Program-made: the position numbers and the translations under genes
Part shown: positions 21,948 to 30,535 of the stretch, piece by piece
Layout of the letters: each line of letters opens with the position of its first letter
How positions within the stretch are numbered: the first letter of the stretch is position 1
Virus record (IMG/VR): IMGVR_UViG_3300035126_000394
Span: 1 to 37,700 of that record
Length of the DNA: 37,700 bases
From: a virus
Reading direction: 5' to 3' (one strand)
The notes under the pieces: generated by a model
What the model saw: only the letters and a program-made list of their open reading frames with translations
What the model was told of the DNA's origin: nothing
The model's database searches: none

Positions 21948-23282
21948 ATGGCTGATGCAAGTATCTGGCAACCTGGTAGTGATGTTCCTCTTGTAAATTC
22001 AGAAAATAGTGCAGTATTTCAGGCGTTCGTAGCTACTGCTGCCCAGACTGTTTTCGCTCTCACTGAGTTTACATATTCACTTGGAACAAATTCTCTGCAA
22101 GTATTTGTGAATGGGGTAGCGCAAATCCCAGTACGAGATTTCACTGAGACTTCTAGCACTTCTTTCACTCTTACTTTTGCAGCAGATGTAAATGATGACG
22201 TAGTAGCTTGGGGATTGGTAGGCTCTACTAATACAGATGCTGCTGCTATCTCTGCTACTAATGCTGCAGCAAGTGCTGCTGCCGCTTCTGTTTCTGCCGC
22301 TTCTGCCTTAGCGTCCGAAGTATCTGCAACTGCTAGTGAAAGTTCAGCCACTTCCAGTGCTAGTGCAGCTAGTGCAAGTGCAGCAAGCGCAGCTGCTTCT
22401 TACGATTCTTTTGATGACAGATATCTAGGGGCTAAGGCAGTAGCCCCCACGCTGGATAATGATGGAAATGCCTTAGTAACTGGCGCTTTATATTGGGATA
22501 CTGCTGTTACTAGGATGTTTGCTTGGACAGGTACTGCGTGGTCATCTAGTTCCAGTTTAGATGGAACGGTAGCAGGTAATCTTAATTTCACTGGAGTTGG
22601 CAACCGCATCACAGGCGACTTCAGCAACGCTACCGCATCAAGTCGTGTGATGTTCCAAACCAGCACCGCGTCAAGCGCAACTGTTATTGGAGCGATTCCA
22701 AGTGTGGGCGGTACGCAATCTAACCTTAGTTTATACAACACCAGCACCCCAACTGCGGCAGGACTATTCAACTTCAAAATAAATGCGACTGAAAGCCGTA
22801 TAGAAACAACGCATGCAGGAGCATCTTACCTACCAATGACGTTTTTCACCGGCGGGCTGGAGGCGATGCGGATTGATACGAGTGGGAATCTTACATTCCC
22901 TATTGGTAGCGTCCTTCTAACAGGTTCTGCTTCGGTTGGTCTAGGCTACGGCACAGGCGCAGGCGGCACGGTTACGCAGGCTACGAGTAAAGCAACCGCT
23001 GTCACGCTAAATAAGCCGACTGGTCAGATAACGCTGGATACTGCAACGCTAAACGCAGGAGCAACTGTATCTTTCTTGGTGAATAGCTCCACAGTGGGAA
23101 TTACTGTAAATGACATGGCAGTAGTGAGTATGTATGGCGGGTCTGGCACTGCTGGCGCGTACAGCTTCTCTAGTGAATGCCAAACCAATGCTATCAGAAT
23201 AACGATACGGAACAACTCAGCATCAAACCTAAGTGAAGGCTTCCTAATCAACTTCGCAATCATCAAAGGCGCGACATCATGA
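21948..23282 (+). CDS. Tail fibre protein with Ala/Ser coiled linker, 444 aa
   Basis: An AGGAG site precedes the ATG. The N-terminal domain (about 1-100; TVFALTEFTYSLGTNSLQVF, then VNGVAQ) is a common virion-attachment domain. Residues about 100-150 are an Ala/Ser repeat typical of trimeric fibre linkers. The C-terminal domain, from about residue 325 (GLGYGTGAGGTVTQATSKAT, then LNKPTGQITLD), is a widely shared fibre or tail-spike tip domain. From about base 22590 the codons are richer in CG dinucleotides (ACG, GCG, CGC) than in the N-terminal half, which suggests that the tip was acquired by recombination. It probably binds the host surface. Confidence 0.82.
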   Translation: MADASIWQPGSDVPLVNSENSAVFQAFVATAAQTVFALTEFTYSLGTNSLQVFVNGVAQIPVRDFTETSSTSFTLTFAADVNDDVVAWGLVGSTNTDAAAISATNAAASAAAASVSAASALASEVSATASESSATSSASAASASAASAAASYDSFDDRYLGAKAVAPTLDNDGNALVTGALYWDTAVTRMFAWTGTAWSSSSSLDGTVAGNLNFTGVGNRITGDFSNATASSRVMFQTSTASSATVIGAIPSVGGTQSNLSLYNTSTPTAAGLFNFKINATESRIETTHAGASYLPMTFFTGGLEAMRIDTSGNLTFPIGSVLLTGSASVGLGYGTGAGGTVTQATSKATAVTLNKPTGQITLDTATLNAGATVSFLVNSSTVGITVNDMAVVSMYGGSGTAGAYSFSSECQTNAIRITIRNNSASNLSEGFLINFAIIKGATS

Positions 23283-23827
23283 TCAAACTAAAACAAATCA
23301 TCCATGACGCAATTACCAACAGCGTCGAAGCTACTTGGGTGGATAGAACCATCGCCCCTGATACGGTAGTCCCCGAAGAACTGCTGCCGGATACCACAGA
23401 CGCCGAAGGCAATATCACTCTCGGCAAAGTCATTCCAGCGCACATAGTCCCCGGCGCGGTTACGGAAGTACAAATCCGCTGCCACTCCTACTCTGACAGG
23501 CAGATGCAACTACTCCGCGACCATGCAGCTATTGCAGGGACACCGCTGACAGACTACGAAGCCTTGATAGCACTGGTTGAGTCGAATATTCAGCCTATCC
23601 CGCCGCCGACACCAGAGCAAGTTGCTGAAACCGCGAGGCAGGTAGCACTGGAGGATGCCAAGACTGCCGCCAAGACTGACAACGTAGTGCAGTACCTGCG
23701 CGACCACACTCCGGCAGAAGTCGAAGCCTATGTGCAGGCGCAAGTGACCGACCTCGCCAGTGCCAAAGTACTGATGAAAAAGTTTGCCATGGTGCTGTGC
23801 GTTCTGGCGAAGCAGAATCTAAGGTAA
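23279..23827 (+). CDS. Fibre-cassette accessory protein, 182 aa
   Basis: The start overlaps the fibre stop (ATGA) and the base composition matches the foreign-looking part of the fibre gene, so the two probably moved together. The N-terminal half is beta-like with prolines (IAPDTVVPEELLPDTTD, IPAHIVPGAVTEVQIR). The C-terminal half is helical (TPEQVAETARQVALEDAKT, then HTPAEVEAYVQAQ), ending with a hydrophobic cysteine-bearing helix (KKFAMVLCVLAKQNL). Fibre genes often carry an assembly chaperone directly downstream, and that is the most likely role, but no known chaperone motif is recognised. Confidence 0.7.
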   Translation: MIKLKQIIHDAITNSVEATWVDRTIAPDTVVPEELLPDTTDAEGNITLGKVIPAHIVPGAVTEVQIRCHSYSDRQMQLLRDHAAIAGTPLTDYEALIALVESNIQPIPPPTPEQVAETARQVALEDAKTAAKTDNVVQYLRDHTPAEVEAYVQAQVTDLASAKVLMKKFAMVLCVLAKQNLR

Positions 23828-23873
23828 TTTAATATAAAAGTTTTTACCTTAACGCATCCACTACCATTCAGTC

Positions 23874-23978
23874 ATGACAACACCTCAAGACCTTGTCGCC
23901 GACCCTGTACCCAATCCACGCATCGCACAGATTAAAAGACTAGTAGTTTCTAGTCTCTTTTTCCATCTTCTCCTATAA
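23874..23978 (+). pseudogene. Likely truncated remnant at the fibre-cassette edge, 34 codons
   Basis: A short frame begins MTTPQDLVADPVPNPRIAQI with the GC-rich composition of the fibre cassette. It then runs straight into an AT-rich terminator and ends within it. No ribosome-binding site is clear. The change of composition in mid-frame, near 23930, suggests that the first 19 codons are left from a gene cut off when the cassette joined this genome. An expressed small peptide is the alternative. Confidence 0.45.
23937..23962 (+). terminator. Intrinsic terminator after the fibre cassette
   Basis: AGACTAG (23937-23943) pairs with CTAGTCT (23950-23956) around a TAGTTT loop and is followed by CTTTTT. 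It lies in the 163-base gap after the cassette and before the next virion gene. Confidence 0.75.
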
Positions 23979-23990
23979 AGGATTCCTTCC

Positions 23991-24305
23991 ATGGTTACAA
24001 AAGTAAAAGGTTCAGTATTTGATGAACCTACCATTCCAACTCCTCCTGATTTCCTCTCAGGATCTGGAGCTTCAAGTGGGGCTACTCTTGCAGCAGGCTC
24101 TACCACTACCAGAACTATCACAGTCACTGGAGCTGTACTAGGCGACTACGCTACTGCTTCCTTCAGTGTGGATATGGGAGCACTCTCCATCTCCGCTAAT
24201 ATCACAGCAGCTAATACTGCAACTGTTGTAATCGCCAATAACACTTCCGGAGGTATCACATTCTCCGCTGGCACTGTTTACGTATCTGCACAGCAAAGGC
24301 TCTAA
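23991..24305 (+). CDS. Small beta-rich virion protein, 104 aa
   Basis: An AAAGGA site precedes the ATG. The protein is Thr/Ala/Gly/Ser-rich, with repeated strand patterns (TRTITVTGAVLGDYATASF, ISANITAANTATVVIANNT, ITFSAGTVYVSAQ). Small phage head or tail surface proteins often look like this, with the VTGA-GD-N-TG pattern. The fibre cassette lies upstream and the propeller-like tail protein downstream. A decorating or spacer role is inferred. Confidence 0.7.
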   Translation: MVTKVKGSVFDEPTIPTPPDFLSGSGASSGATLAAGSTTTRTITVTGAVLGDYATASFSVDMGALSISANITAANTATVVIANNTSGGITFSAGTVYVSAQQRL

Positions 24306-24307
24306 TC

Positions 24308-25870
24308 ATGGCTGATGTAACCTACAGAGTAAATCTGAAAGCTTCCTCTATCCCACTTCTCTCTGAGTCTCATGGCAGGACTGTGATAGTAAAGGGGCAA
24401 GATCAGAACTATGTTCCTGGGATGACTGAGAAAAGCACTCTTACAGATGCTGAGAAAGATCTGGGAGTGCCGCAGGTTTACTATGCGCATAATGTGATGC
24501 CCAATGGGACTGGCTACCAATCAGTTGGCTTCACTAAGTTCACCAATGATGCAGAACTACCGGGTGATCTGGACTTTGATTCTACCGTTATTCTCCTAGA
24601 TGGAGCCGGTAATGCAGCAGAAGCTGCAATCAGCGACGATGGTGACTTCTTTGTACTCACCGCGCTATCTGGCAAGTGGCAGGTTCCCGCAGTAGGTTGT
24701 CCTACACCTGCAAATCTAGCAGGGCGCCGCATGACTGTTGCCTTTGTCTCAGGTGTGACTTACATATACTTCTCCAACTACGGTTGCTATGTATATGATT
24801 TCGCAACTGATACCATGACTGCAACCACTCTTACTGGACTTACAGCTGCTGATATCCTAGGGGTATCAGGTGCATTTGGGTATCTCCTTGCATATAGCGA
24901 GGATGCTATTGTATGGTCATCCACTCTGGATGCCACTGATTTCGTACCCTCTCTTGTTACTGGAGCAGGCGGCGGACAGGTAGAAAGCGCTCGTGGCAAG
25001 CTAGTTACCATTGAGCCTGTATATGGTGCGCTGATTGTATTCACCGATAGTAATGCGGTGGCTGCACAGTACTCAGGTAACTCCAGATACCCATTCAACT
25101 TTGTTCCTGTAAGCGGAGCAGGAGGACTTACTGATCCTACCTTTGTGACACAGGACTCAGGTGCTGGCTCGCTGTACGCGTATACTACTTCTGGGCTGCA
25201 ATCCATTACTGCTAAGGCAGCTACTACTGTATATCCTGAGCTTACAGATTTCCTCTCTGGCTATTACTTCGAAGATTTCGATGAGAATTTGAATGAATTC
25301 AGTACCACCATCTATCCTACTGTGGTGCAGAAGCGCCTTGCGTACATTGCAGATCGCTACCTTGTGATCTCCTATGGTACTCCCACTGGACTTACACATG
25401 CGATAGTACTGGATACGGCGCTGAAACAGTTTGGTAAGCTGAAGATTCCTCATACAGATTGCTTTGAATTCCAGCTATACGATCAAGATGTGATTGAGGT
25501 GCCTAAGAAGTCAATTGCATTCTTGCAAACCAATGGCACTGTGTATCTTCTGAACTTCGATCTCGCATCCACTGACAGAGATGGAGTGATGCTACTTGGT
25601 AAGTACCAGTATGTGCGCTCCAGACTACTTACCCTTGAAGGAGTGGAGGTAGAGAATGTGGATGCAGCTGCTACCTTCACTCTCCATGATATTCCTACTA
25701 TAGATGGTAAGACATTTATTACTCCAATCGCCGGATACCTAGCTTCTACTGCAGCTAAGAGTAGGAACTATAGATTCCATAACACTGCTATGAACCACTC
25801 GATTCTTTGCAAGGGAACATTCAATCTACATAGTATGCTCCTTACCTTTGATGTGCATGGGGGGAGATAG
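24308..25870 (+). CDS. Tail nozzle-like propeller protein, 520 aa
   Basis: The protein is almost wholly beta-strand. About seven strand clusters of 45-60 residues recur (for example FFVLTALSGKWQVPAVG, VTYIYFSNYGCYVYDFATD, ALIVFTDSNAVAAQY, RYLVISYGTPTGLTHAIVL, KKSIAFLQTNGTVYLLNFD), as in beta-propeller tail proteins such as P22 gp10. Its position after the adaptor corresponds to T7 gp12 or P22 gp10, which form the tail tube or nozzle below the adaptor. The ribosome-binding site is a weak AAAGG. The fold and role are inferred from pattern and order. Confidence 0.7.
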   Translation: MADVTYRVNLKASSIPLLSESHGRTVIVKGQDQNYVPGMTEKSTLTDAEKDLGVPQVYYAHNVMPNGTGYQSVGFTKFTNDAELPGDLDFDSTVILLDGAGNAAEAAISDDGDFFVLTALSGKWQVPAVGCPTPANLAGRRMTVAFVSGVTYIYFSNYGCYVYDFATDTMTATTLTGLTAADILGVSGAFGYLLAYSEDAIVWSSTLDATDFVPSLVTGAGGGQVESARGKLVTIEPVYGALIVFTDSNAVAAQYSGNSRYPFNFVPVSGAGGLTDPTFVTQDSGAGSLYAYTTSGLQSITAKAATTVYPELTDFLSGYYFEDFDENLNEFSTTIYPTVVQKRLAYIADRYLVISYGTPTGLTHAIVLDTALKQFGKLKIPHTDCFEFQLYDQDVIEVPKKSIAFLQTNGTVYLLNFDLASTDRDGVMLLGKYQYVRSRLLTLEGVEVENVDAAATFTLHDIPTIDGKTFITPIAGYLASTAAKSRNYRFHNTAMNHSILCKGTFNLHSMLLTFDVHGGR

Positions 25871-25875
25871 AGCTA

Positions 25876-26400
25876 ATGAGTACTCAAGCATTTTCCTTTA
25901 ACATAGGACTTCCAGAAACTCCATTAGTTGAGAATCTGGAACTGTATTTTGAACTACTGAAAGTATACAATGCACTTAGGAGTGTGGCTTCTCAGCTAGA
26001 CTTTGTTACTGGGTCTCTTACTCCACCAGAAGCTAATTGGGATGAGCTTGGAGTTGCCAATGCCACACATTCCAAGCCTAAGTTCTATATGCCAGCATAT
26101 GAAGCACTTTCATATGGTAACACCATTGAGATCTTTGATGCTGGTTCTGGAGTAGGGAAAGCTAAGAAAGGTACTTCCGGTTTGGTGGTAGGCTTCTGCT
26201 CAGCTGCGAATGGAACTGCCATAAACGATACCACTGAAGTTACTATCTTTGGTATGTACCCTGCATTCAGTGCAGGCACTCTTACTCCAGGAGTTTTCTA
26301 TGGACAAAGTGGAACTGCTGGTGTACTTGGAGCTGGCTTCACTCAGAAGCTAGGCTTCGCACTTTCCGATACTCTTCTCTATTTCCTTCCTCAGCTATAA
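25876..26400 (+). CDS. Tail-region beta-rich protein, 174 aa
   Basis: A GGGAGA site precedes the ATG. The N-terminal part is helical (NLELYFELLKVYNALRSVAS). The C-terminal part is strand-rich and Gly/Thr-rich (GTSGLVVGFCSAANGTAI, SAGTLTPGVFYGQSGTAGVL), like the short carbohydrate-binding or knob domains of minor virion proteins. No family is recognised. It lies between the tail nozzle protein and the lysis genes. Confidence 0.7.
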   Translation: MSTQAFSFNIGLPETPLVENLELYFELLKVYNALRSVASQLDFVTGSLTPPEANWDELGVANATHSKPKFYMPAYEALSYGNTIEIFDAGSGVGKAKKGTSGLVVGFCSAANGTAINDTTEVTIFGMYPAFSAGTLTPGVFYGQSGTAGVLGAGFTQKLGFALSDTLLYFLPQL

Positions 26401-26403
26401 GCT

Positions 26404-26880
26404 ATGAGTACTCCTCCCAGTGATTACTTCTCAATCGAGGAAACAGTTGTTTCTCAGAGGGCAGAAGAACTAGGAATCCAAAATGTACCTACCGAATTGG
26501 TGGCTAGAACTATCATCCAGACTGCTAGGTACATGGATAATATCAGACGATTTCTTGGCTTTCCTATTCATGTTAATTCTTGGTATCGCTCTCCTGATCT
26601 GTGTATTGCGATAGGATCGAAAGCAACTAGCCAGCATACTAAAGGGGAAGCGGTAGATTGGACTTGCCCTGGATATGGTACCCCTGAAAAGATAGCATCT
26701 ATACTGGCTAAGAACATAAAAGGATTGCATATAGATCAGTTGATTCTGGAGCATGGTTGGATACACACCAGCTTTGCTATAAGCCCTCCTAGGGTAAGTA
26801 GGTATGAAGTATTATCATTGCTACATTCTGGTGGATACTCCACTGGCCTTACAGACATACATGGAAAGGCAATTACGTGA
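26404..26880 (+). CDS. Endolysin, peptidase M15 type, 158 aa
   Basis: The zinc site of M15/VanY-like peptidases is visible: H78 and D85 in SQHTKGEAVDW, and H121 in GWIHTSF, with E116 of QLILEHGW as the catalytic acid. The SWYRSPDLCIAIGSKA segment precedes it, as in this family. The enzyme cuts peptide bridges in peptidoglycan. No signal peptide is seen, so export probably depends on the holin. The ATG lacks a strong ribosome-binding site and its stop overlaps the next gene's GTG, so translation is coupled. Some M15 domains are virion-borne, but this lysis context favours an endolysin. Confidence 0.9.
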   Translation: MSTPPSDYFSIEETVVSQRAEELGIQNVPTELVARTIIQTARYMDNIRRFLGFPIHVNSWYRSPDLCIAIGSKATSQHTKGEAVDWTCPGYGTPEKIASILAKNIKGLHIDQLILEHGWIHTSFAISPPRVSRYEVLSLLHSGGYSTGLTDIHGKAIT

Positions 26881-27161
26881 ACTCTCCAATCAAGATGCCC
26901 TGCGCTAATCCAGAAGTTTCATGCAGTCATGCAGAGGAAGCAGCCGGACTTGCTGTGAAGCAGATGTTTGCTATCCTGGGTGTGAATATAGATGAACCCA
27001 AGGAAGTGGAAGAATTCAGGGAGAACCTTCGCTTTGGTGCATCCATGCGGAGGGCTTCAGACAGAGGATTGCTAGGAGTAGTGGGACTAATATTTGCTGG
27101 AATGGCTGCTGCTACTTGGGTAGGTATTACCGCCATCATATCCAAAGCTGGAGGACACTAA
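26877..27161 (+). CDS. One-TM lysis-cassette protein, 94 aa, GTG start
   Basis: The GTG overlaps the endolysin stop (GTGA) and has a GGAAAGG site. The first half is soluble and acidic (SCSHAEEAAGLAVKQMF, then DEPKEVEEFRENLRFGAS). One hydrophobic segment (GVVGLIFAGMAAATWVGITA, about residues 66-86) spans the membrane. This resembles the DUF6127-like group, often next to holins. The role may be pinholin, antiholin or holin regulator; none is proved. An ATG six codons downstream is an alternative start. Confidence 0.7.
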   Translation: MNSPIKMPCANPEVSCSHAEEAAGLAVKQMFAILGVNIDEPKEVEEFRENLRFGASMRRASDRGLLGVVGLIFAGMAAATWVGITAIISKAGGH

Positions 27162-27162
27162 G

Positions 27163-27582
27163 ATGCTAGGTTGGGATGTAGTACTTGCTGCAGGAATGCA
27201 GATAGTAAACAAGCTGATTCCTGATCCTGCTGCCAGAGCTGCCGCAGAACTTGAGATCTTCAAGATGAAGCAGAACGGAGAGTTTCGTGTGATCGAAGCT
27301 CAGTTGCAGGAAATGCAGGAAGTAACTAAGAGAGCTTCCGCTGACATGGCATCTGATTCATGGCTCTCAAAGAACATTCGGCCATTGATTATGGTGTATT
27401 TCCTTACCCTCATTTCTCTCATGGCATTCGGACTGGTGCAGCGCATAGATGATGCTTTCCTTTCAATGGTAAGGAGCTTTACAGAATTCGGTTTGATGTT
27501 CTATTTTGGTGGAAGAACCCTTGAGAAGGTGACTTCTATTATTGCAGATAAAATTCCTACTTCCTCTAAAGGAGACAAGTAA
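27163..27582 (+). CDS. Holin, 3TM family of the gene-transfer-agent type, 139 aa
   Basis: The sequence matches the pattern of the GTA_holin_3TM family: IPDPAARAAAELEI near residue 20, a charged helical linker (KQNGEFRVIEAQLQEMQEV), then DSWLSKNIRPLIMVYFLTLI and a second hydrophobic segment (FLSMVRSFTEFGLMFYFGGR). These hydrophobic regions and the N-terminal amphipathic helix could give two or three membrane passes. It would permeabilise the inner membrane and release the M15 endolysin. A GGAGG site precedes the ATG, and its stop overlaps the next ATG (TAATG). Confidence 0.8.
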   Translation: MLGWDVVLAAGMQIVNKLIPDPAARAAAELEIFKMKQNGEFRVIEAQLQEMQEVTKRASADMASDSWLSKNIRPLIMVYFLTLISLMAFGLVQRIDDAFLSMVRSFTEFGLMFYFGGRTLEKVTSIIADKIPTSSKGDK

Positions 27583-28787
27583 TGACTACTCCGCTTTCCA
27601 GTAATATTGATTCTCTTACTTCTCTCCTTGGTCTTTTTACTGGGAAGAAAACCTCAGTAACTACCTCTGGTGGCAGCAGCTCTGAACAAACCATTGTGTC
27701 TGAGGAAGGAATCAAGAATCTGATTCGTTCCCTCATGGAAGGTACCTCTGGGCTTGCTGCTGTATCCAGTGGACAGAAAGCACCTGGTATGTATAACAGT
27801 ACTACCAGGCAGCTGATGACCAATGATCTGCTGGCACGAGTGGGCGGGCAGGCAGCAGAGCGCAGCGCGGTGAAGGTTACTAACAAGGATCCAATCATCC
27901 AAACTACTAAGGTGACTGCTCCTATTGATTCCAAGACTGGGCTCTTGGCTGGAGCTGCTTTGCTGCTTGGGAGTAAGAAAGCTAGGAAAGGATTGCTGGA
28001 TGGCCTTGACCTAGATGATCTGCTTTCCATGGGCATTCCTCTGGAGTCTGGTAATGCATCTTCTGGTAATGCAGCAGCAGGAGCACAGAACAATGATCCT
28101 TGGAACTCCAGAGGCTCTTTTCCTACTGCATTTGATAATTCAATTGATAACAATGCTATACCTAGCTTTGTTTCAAACCTTAATTTCAGTCCTATGAGTA
28201 GTGATATGTCTGCTGCTGCATTCACTCCTTTTGCCTCAGTGCTTCCTGCAGAACAACTGCCTCCGGCTCCTGTTCTTGAGCCAATGCCGGAACCTGTAGT
28301 TACTCCTACTCCTGAGCCAGTGGTAACTCCTACTCCTGAGCCAGTGGTAACTCCTCCTACAGTAGAGGCGGTTCCAGATGTGGTGCAACCTCCTGCTCCG
28401 GTAACTCCCCCAGTAGTAGCGGCACCTCCTGCTCCTCCTTCCTTGGATCAGTTCATTAAGCCTAGTAAGAGCAATGGATCGTATCCTGGAGGTTCTAGTG
28501 GATATGAGGCTGACGTAGCCAGGCTTATCACTGCTTTGAATACATACAACTCTACCTATGGGGCTACCTACAAAGTAGTTAGTCCCAATGGGTACAGTGT
28601 TACAGGAATTACTGGCGGTGCTGTTCCTGTTCCTGTTCCTACTTCTACGGGAGGAGGTACATTTACTTTTCTCGGATACAATCCAACAGTAGATAACTTG
28701 TTCCAAGGGAACCCAGGGGCTCCTGGAAGTAGCGGAGGCAACCTTTCTGTAGACAACACTTTCGGCGGTTTCGGCCCAATATTCTAA
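27582..28787 (+). CDS. Internal virion protein, Pro-rich, 401 aa (gp14-like position)
   Basis: An AGGAG site precedes the ATG. The N-terminal 130 residues are mixed, with one hydrophobic stretch (TGLLAGAALLLGSKKARKG). The middle, about residues 225-290, is Pro/Val/Glu-rich with an exact 8-residue repeat TPTPEPVV encoded by a 24-bp tandem duplication. The C-terminus is Gly/Asn/Thr-rich and probably beta. Its place right before two large proteins matches T7 gp14, the smallest of the internal core proteins ejected into the host, and a hydrophobic segment would suit membrane crossing. No homology is claimed. Confidence 0.6.
   Translation: MTTPLSSNIDSLTSLLGLFTGKKTSVTTSGGSSSEQTIVSEEGIKNLIRSLMEGTSGLAAVSSGQKAPGMYNSTTRQLMTNDLLARVGGQAAERSAVKVTNKDPIIQTTKVTAPIDSKTGLLAGAALLLGSKKARKGLLDGLDLDDLLSMGIPLESGNASSGNAAAGAQNNDPWNSRGSFPTAFDNSIDNNAIPSFVSNLNFSPMSSDMSAAAFTPFASVLPAEQLPPAPVLEPMPEPVVTPTPEPVVTPTPEPVVTPPTVEAVPDVVQPPAPVTPPVVAAPPAPPSLDQFIKPSKSNGSYPGGSSGYEADVARLITALNTYNSTYGATYKVVSPNGYSVTGITGGAVPVPVPTSTGGGTFTFLGYNPTVDNLFQGNPGAPGSSGGNLSVDNTFGGFGPIF
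28302..28349 (+). repeat. 24-bp tandem duplication coding TPTPEPVV
   Basis: Two identical 24-base copies lie head to tail, with a third degenerate copy upstream (EPMPEPVV) and a partial copy downstream. The reading frame is kept. It probably arises by slippage or unequal recombination and lengthens a Pro-rich linker. Confidence 0.85.
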
Positions 28788-28825
28788 GCCTGGTGTAGCA
28801 ATACCAACCTAATAGGAGCATTACC

Positions 28826-30529
28826 ATGGCAGATAGCACCAGTCTCGTAGACCAACTGGAACAGCAGCAAGCTGAGTTCCGTAAGAATGCCCAAGATATG
28901 CAGCAGCTATTCTTTGGCGTGGGGCAGAATGCTGCTCAGAAAGCTGCACTGGAAGCGAAGTCAGGTGAGAATGTAAACGGGAGATTTGAAACTCCTGAAT
29001 CCTTTGCAGTAAGGGCACAGGCTGATCTGGAAGCCCAGCTAGAGAAGAAGAGTTTTGCTGCCACTCTGGATCATGCAGCACTCTCCTATGAGCTGGCAAT
29101 GCAGACCAGAGATACTGTGCGTACGCAGATGACACAAGCTGCTAAGATCCAAGAGGATAAATCTGTTTCTCTCTTCGAAGATCCTGCCTCTGCTATCATC
29201 AACGCATTCACCCTGCCCTGGGATATGCAGGAACTGGAAGGTACGAATACCAGATTGGCTCTTCTAACTGATGCCAAGGCTAAGCTGGATACCACAGTTC
29301 AGCAACACGCACAGAGTACAGATGCATTGAAGCAATCACTCACCGCTGCTACAAATCTGGAACTAGTGACTGCTCTAGGAACTAGGCAGAAGATCCGTGA
29401 GATTGATGCCACCAATGCAGCTCTCATGAGTGATGCGCAGGGTATTGAAGCAGTAGCTCGCATGGATGCAATGGGTACTAACGCAGCAGTACGGGTACTG
29501 GAAGTACAGAATGCTGAAGAATCTAGGAAGCTCACCAGAGAAAGACTTGACGCTGAAAAAGAGATGAGAGATGAGCGCCTGAAGAAGATGAAAGAGAATG
29601 AAGCTGCACTTACTGCTGGAATTACAGCTGTGAATGATGGCCGTCGCAGAGATGGCTTACCTCCTCTAGATAGAACTCAGATTCTATTCGGACTTAATCA
29701 GCCTAAAGGATCTAAGGCTGGAGAACAGTTTGGTAACTGGCTTGATCGCGGTGTAATGCTATCCAGCGGTACAGTACCCTTTGATGGAGAGAATGCATTG
29801 GAGCGAGCTGCCTACCGGAACTCAGTAGGTATGCGGCCTAAGAATAGCAGGCAGGAATCTCTGATGCAGCTAGATATTGATGCTGTAGCTGCTGCCAGTA
29901 AGAACAGCAAGGATAAGAATGTCATTGCCACTGAAGCCGATAAGATGGTCAGGGCTAAGATGAATGACTGGAAGTCTAACATAGTTCCTGGGGATACTTC
30001 CAATCCTTTCCAGCCTCCCTCATATGATGCCATTATAGATATGGGGCTATCTGGTATGAAGGCATATCCAGTACTTGCTACTCTGCTTACAGATGCGAAT
30101 AAGAATAATCCGATTGACCAGCAACAGGTGTTTGATACATTGCTTGCAGCAGTAATCAAGCGTGATATCACTGGGAATGATGCAGCTGTTCTCATGGCTA
30201 CCATGTACGGGAAAACCATGCTGGCTGTGAATCTGCAATCTGATGCACAGAAGCTTACTGGCGAACCGCTTAAACAGTGGAATGCAAAGATAGATACAGT
30301 AGGTAATGCGCTAGGAGGTAAGTACACAGTTGCACGTTTCCTGCCTATGGGTAAGGCAATTGCAAATCTTACTGACCCTGTAATAGTACAGAACCTTATC
30401 CAGCGAGCTGTAGTCATGCAGTTAGGGGCTGCAATTAACTGGAATAGTGAGTACCCTGATACTCCAAATGGAGGTGGTTTCTATCCTCCCCTTTTCAAAT
30501 CTGGTGTAGTCGCGCCAAAATTGAGGTAA
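28826..30529 (+). CDS. Internal virion protein, coiled-coil, 567 aa (gp15-like position)
   Basis: An AGGAG site precedes the ATG. The first 260 residues are highly helical and charged (LVDQLEQQQAEFRKNAQDM, ESRKLTRERLDAEKEMRDER, then LKKMKENEAALTAG) with clear heptad-like spacing. The later half is globular and helical. The C-terminus is Gly/Pro-rich (SEYPDTPNGGGFYPP). There is no signal peptide. By position and composition it corresponds to T7 gp15, which forms a tube with gp14 and gp16 in the cell envelope during DNA ejection. Unproved by sequence. Confidence 0.65.
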   Translation: MADSTSLVDQLEQQQAEFRKNAQDMQQLFFGVGQNAAQKAALEAKSGENVNGRFETPESFAVRAQADLEAQLEKKSFAATLDHAALSYELAMQTRDTVRTQMTQAAKIQEDKSVSLFEDPASAIINAFTLPWDMQELEGTNTRLALLTDAKAKLDTTVQQHAQSTDALKQSLTAATNLELVTALGTRQKIREIDATNAALMSDAQGIEAVARMDAMGTNAAVRVLEVQNAEESRKLTRERLDAEKEMRDERLKKMKENEAALTAGITAVNDGRRRDGLPPLDRTQILFGLNQPKGSKAGEQFGNWLDRGVMLSSGTVPFDGENALERAAYRNSVGMRPKNSRQESLMQLDIDAVAAASKNSKDKNVIATEADKMVRAKMNDWKSNIVPGDTSNPFQPPSYDAIIDMGLSGMKAYPVLATLLTDANKNNPIDQQQVFDTLLAAVIKRDITGNDAAVLMATMYGKTMLAVNLQSDAQKLTGEPLKQWNAKIDTVGNALGGKYTVARFLPMGKAIANLTDPVIVQNLIQRAVVMQLGAAINWNSEYPDTPNGGGFYPPLFKSGVVAPKLR

Positions 30530-30535
30530 TATATA

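Noticed and set aside
23821-23850. 7-bp inverted repeat AAGGTAA/TTACCTT after the fibre-accessory gene as terminator
   Set aside because: Long loop, weak stem and no T-tract after it; the stem at 23937-23956 is the better terminator.
26877-27582. Rz/Rz1-type spanin pair in the lysis cassette
   Set aside because: No lipoprotein signal or N-terminal-anchor coiled-coil protein with a nested frame was found; the two genes here look like a one-TM protein and a holin.
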